From NCBI RefSeq assembly GCF_900187565.1, contig NZ_FYED01000021.1, forward strand, positions 1-64,000: a stretch of 64,000 bases of DNA, written 5' to 3'. Positions 62,274-64,000 of this stretch are shown one piece after another (the first letter of the stretch is position 1; every line of letters starts with the position of its first letter). Made by a program: the position numbers and the translations under genes. This DNA is from Pseudomonas sp. Irchel 3A7. Its GTDB lineage: Bacteria > Pseudomonadota > Gammaproteobacteria > Pseudomonadales > Pseudomonadaceae. The notes beneath the pieces were generated by a model, which was not told where the DNA came from, made no database searches, and saw only the letters and a program-made list of their open reading frames with translations.

Positions 62274-63539
62274 TCACAAGCGGATCGACAGGCCATCGGC
62301 CAAGGATTGGCGATAAGCGCGCCAGGCCGGCACGCTGCCCATCAGCAGCGCGGCGATCAGGATGCCAGCAAGCAGCGTCCATTCATATTCGCTGGGCCAT
62401 GCCAGTGGCAGAAACAGGCCGTAATTGGCTTGCACGTAACCTTGGGCGGCGGCGATGCCCACATACAGCAGCGCCACGCCGGCGATCACGCCTGCCAGCG
62501 CCAGGGCAAACGCTTCCAGCACCAGCAACGTCGCGACGTGCCACGGGCGCGCGCCCACCGAACGCAGAATCGCCATCTCGCGGCGGCGTTCGTTGAGGCT
62601 GGTGAGAATCGCCGTGAGCATGCCGATCAGCCCGGTCAGCACCACAAACAGCGAGACCACGAACAGGGCTTTTTCCGCGGTGCTCATCAGGCTCCACAAC
62701 TCTTGCAGCGCAACGCCGGGGAGGATCGCCAGCATCGGTTCGCCACGGAATTCGTTGATTTCGCGCTGCAAGGCAAAGGTCGAAATCTTGCTGTTCAGGC
62801 CCAGCATGAAGGCGGTGATCGCTTGTGGCGTCAGGTCCATGTTACGCGCCTGATCGGCACTGATTCGCCCCTCGCCCCGGGCCGGCACGCCGTTGTGCCA
62901 GTCGATGTGAATCGCTTCCATGCCGCCGAGGCTGATGTGCAGCGTGCGGTCCACCGGTGTGCCGGTGCGTTTGAGAATGCCGACCACGGTGAACGGCTTG
63001 TCTTCATGTTTGACCAGGCTGATCGCCGCCACGCCGTGGGCCAGCACCAGTTTGTCGCCGAGTTTGTAGTGCAGCGCATCCGCCACTTCGGCACCGAGCA
63101 CCACTTCGAACGGATCCGTGGCGAAGGCGCGGCCATCGGCCAGTTCCAGGTGTTGCTGACGGCCGTACTGATAATGCTCGAAGTAGGCCTCGGTAGTGCC
63201 CATCACCCGATAACCGCGATGGGAATCGCCAAGGGACATCGGGATCGCCCACTTTACTTTCGGGTTGTTGGCGAAGTGTTCGAAGCTGTCCCAACGGATG
63301 TTGTTGGTGGCGTTGCCGATGCGGAACACCGAATACAACAACAGGTTCACCGAGCCTGAGCGCGCGCCGACAATCAAATCGGTGCCGCTGATGGTGCTGG
63401 CGAAACTGGCCTTGGCCTCGGTGCGCACTCGCTCCACGGCCAGCAGCAGGCACACCGACAGGGCGATGGCGAACGCGGTGAGGATCGCAGTGAAGCGGCG
63501 GTTAGCCAGGCTGGTCATGGCTAGACGAAACAAATACAT
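62274..63539 (-). CDS. ABC transporter permease (FtsX/LolE/MacB-like)
   Basis: A 421-residue inner-membrane protein with the four-helix type VII ABC topology. An N-terminal helix (about 15-40, after MYLFRLAMTSLANRRF) is followed by a large periplasmic domain of about 210 residues. Three C-terminal helices (about 290, 340 and 385) contain the FtsX-type loop LNERRREMAILRSVGA. Such permeases use ATP for mechanical work across the periplasm, not for pumping. Its end is 11 bases before the DUF3299 gene and its start is 1 base after the ATPase gene stop. It matches PA4065 in order. Confidence 0.88.
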   Translation of the reverse strand: MYLFRLAMTSLANRRFTAILTAFAIALSVCLLLAVERVRTEAKASFASTISGTDLIVGARSGSVNLLLYSVFRIGNATNNIRWDSFEHFANNPKVKWAIPMSLGDSHRGYRVMGTTEAYFEHYQYGRQQHLELADGRAFATDPFEVVLGAEVADALHYKLGDKLVLAHGVAAISLVKHEDKPFTVVGILKRTGTPVDRTLHISLGGMEAIHIDWHNGVPARGEGRISADQARNMDLTPQAITAFMLGLNSKISTFALQREINEFRGEPMLAILPGVALQELWSLMSTAEKALFVVSLFVVLTGLIGMLTAILTSLNERRREMAILRSVGARPWHVATLLVLEAFALALAGVIAGVALLYVGIAAAQGYVQANYGLFLPLAWPSEYEWTLLAGILIAALLMGSVPAWRAYRQSLADGLSIRL

Positions 63540-63540
63540 C

Positions 63541-64000
63541 TCAGACCTCGAAAGACGTGGCGGCGCGATTGAGTTCGGCCAGCGACAGGTGGCGATCGAA
63601 CAGCGGCGCGAGGCTCTGGTCATGACTGACAAACAACAGGCTCGACCCGGCTTCGCGGCATTCAGCGAACAGCAGGCGAATGAAGTGCTCGCGGGCGTCG
63701 TAGTCCAGGGCGGAAGTCGGTTCGTCGGCGATCACCAGTTCCGGTTGGCCGATCAAGGCGCGCGCGGCGGCGACCCGTTGTTGTTGGCCGATGGACAGCG
63801 AGTCGGCGCGGCGACTGAGGATGTGTTCATCCTTCAGGCCCAAGTGGGCGAGCAAGGTCGCTGCCGCGTTGTCGACGCTGCCATGGCGCTGTTTCGCCCG
63901 TTCGGCGCGCAGCTTCGAGAAATGGCAGGGCAGTTCGACGTTCTCGCGCACCGACAGGAATGGCAGCAGGTTGAACTGCTGGAAAATGTAGCCGGTGTGA
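63541..64000 (-). CDS. ABC transporter ATP-binding protein, partial (5' end outside)
   Basis: The visible C-terminal part (about 152 codons) contains the Q loop (YIFQQFNLLPF), a signature LSIGQQQRVAAARAL with Ile in place of the usual Gly, Walker B LVIADEPTSALD, and the H loop LLFVSHDQS. Walker A lies beyond the window. It is of the LolD/MacB class that pairs with FtsX-type permeases, and its stop is 1 base from the permease start. The frame is open to the window edge. Confidence 0.88.
   Translation of the reverse strand, partial: HTGYIFQQFNLLPFLSVRENVELPCHFSKLRAERAKQRHGSVDNAAATLLAHLGLKDEHILSRRADSLSIGQQQRVAAARALIGQPELVIADEPTSALDYDAREHFIRLLFAECREAGSSLLFVSHDQSLAPLFDRHLSLAELNRAATSFEV

Overview
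The window is the conserved ribosomal and RNA polymerase region of a Pseudomonas chromosome, most likely of the P. fluorescens group, plus about 30 kb of housekeeping and accessory genes. The assignment is from protein sequence and gene order (no search was run). birA-coaX-SPOR-tRNA-secE-nusG, katA-ftnA-uvrA-MFS-ssb, and the RmlD-like/epimerase/oprG/DUF3299/ABC order all follow what I recall of P. aeruginosa PAO1. The dense REP repeats after 46 kb are typical of P. fluorescens-type genomes.

Layout. 1-80: 3' end of a 5S rRNA gene. 215-3037: birA, coaX, a SPOR-domain gene and four tRNAs (Tyr, Gly, Thr, Trp). 3083-14936: secE-nusG, rplKAJL and rpoBC. 15033-19534: str operon (rpsL, rpsG, fusA, tuf). 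19540-33378: S10, spc and alpha operons (rpsJ to rplQ, including secY and rpoA). These genes build the translation and transcription machinery and the Sec channel. They are packed with gaps of 0-30 nt and divided by terminator hairpins that sit directly against strong sigma70-like promoters.

33541-40721: oxidative stress, iron and DNA repair genes (katA, heme-less ferritin ftnA, uvrA, a YajR-like MFS transporter, ssb). 40824-46223: an RclR-like AraC regulator facing a YkgB/RclC-like membrane protein; a cysteine hydrolase divergent from a DJ-1/PfpI-AraC regulator; and a coupled pair of a DUF3182 protein and an alpha/beta hydrolase. 46337-50319: a tightly overlapping minus-strand operon, DUF72-ybhP-clsB-ybhN, for envelope lipid functions. 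50508-58473: an MFS transporter, a YbiO-type mechanosensitive channel and the large helicase Lhr. 58783-60589: a degenerate RmlD-like protein overlapping an intact sugar-nucleotide epimerase. 60822-64000: OprG, a DUF3299 lipo/periplasmic-type protein, and a LolE/MacB-type ABC permease with its ATPase cut by the window edge.

No gene-free stretch exceeds 300 bases; the longest gaps hold leaders, promoters, terminators or REP elements. I saw no CRISPR array, prophage, insertion sequence or origin. Nothing here is an obviously new defence or mobile system. The best leads are the RclR/RclC-like pair, the DUF3182-hydrolase pair, the pseudoenzyme-epimerase pair, the missing second tuf gene, and the repeated terminator-promoter junctions.
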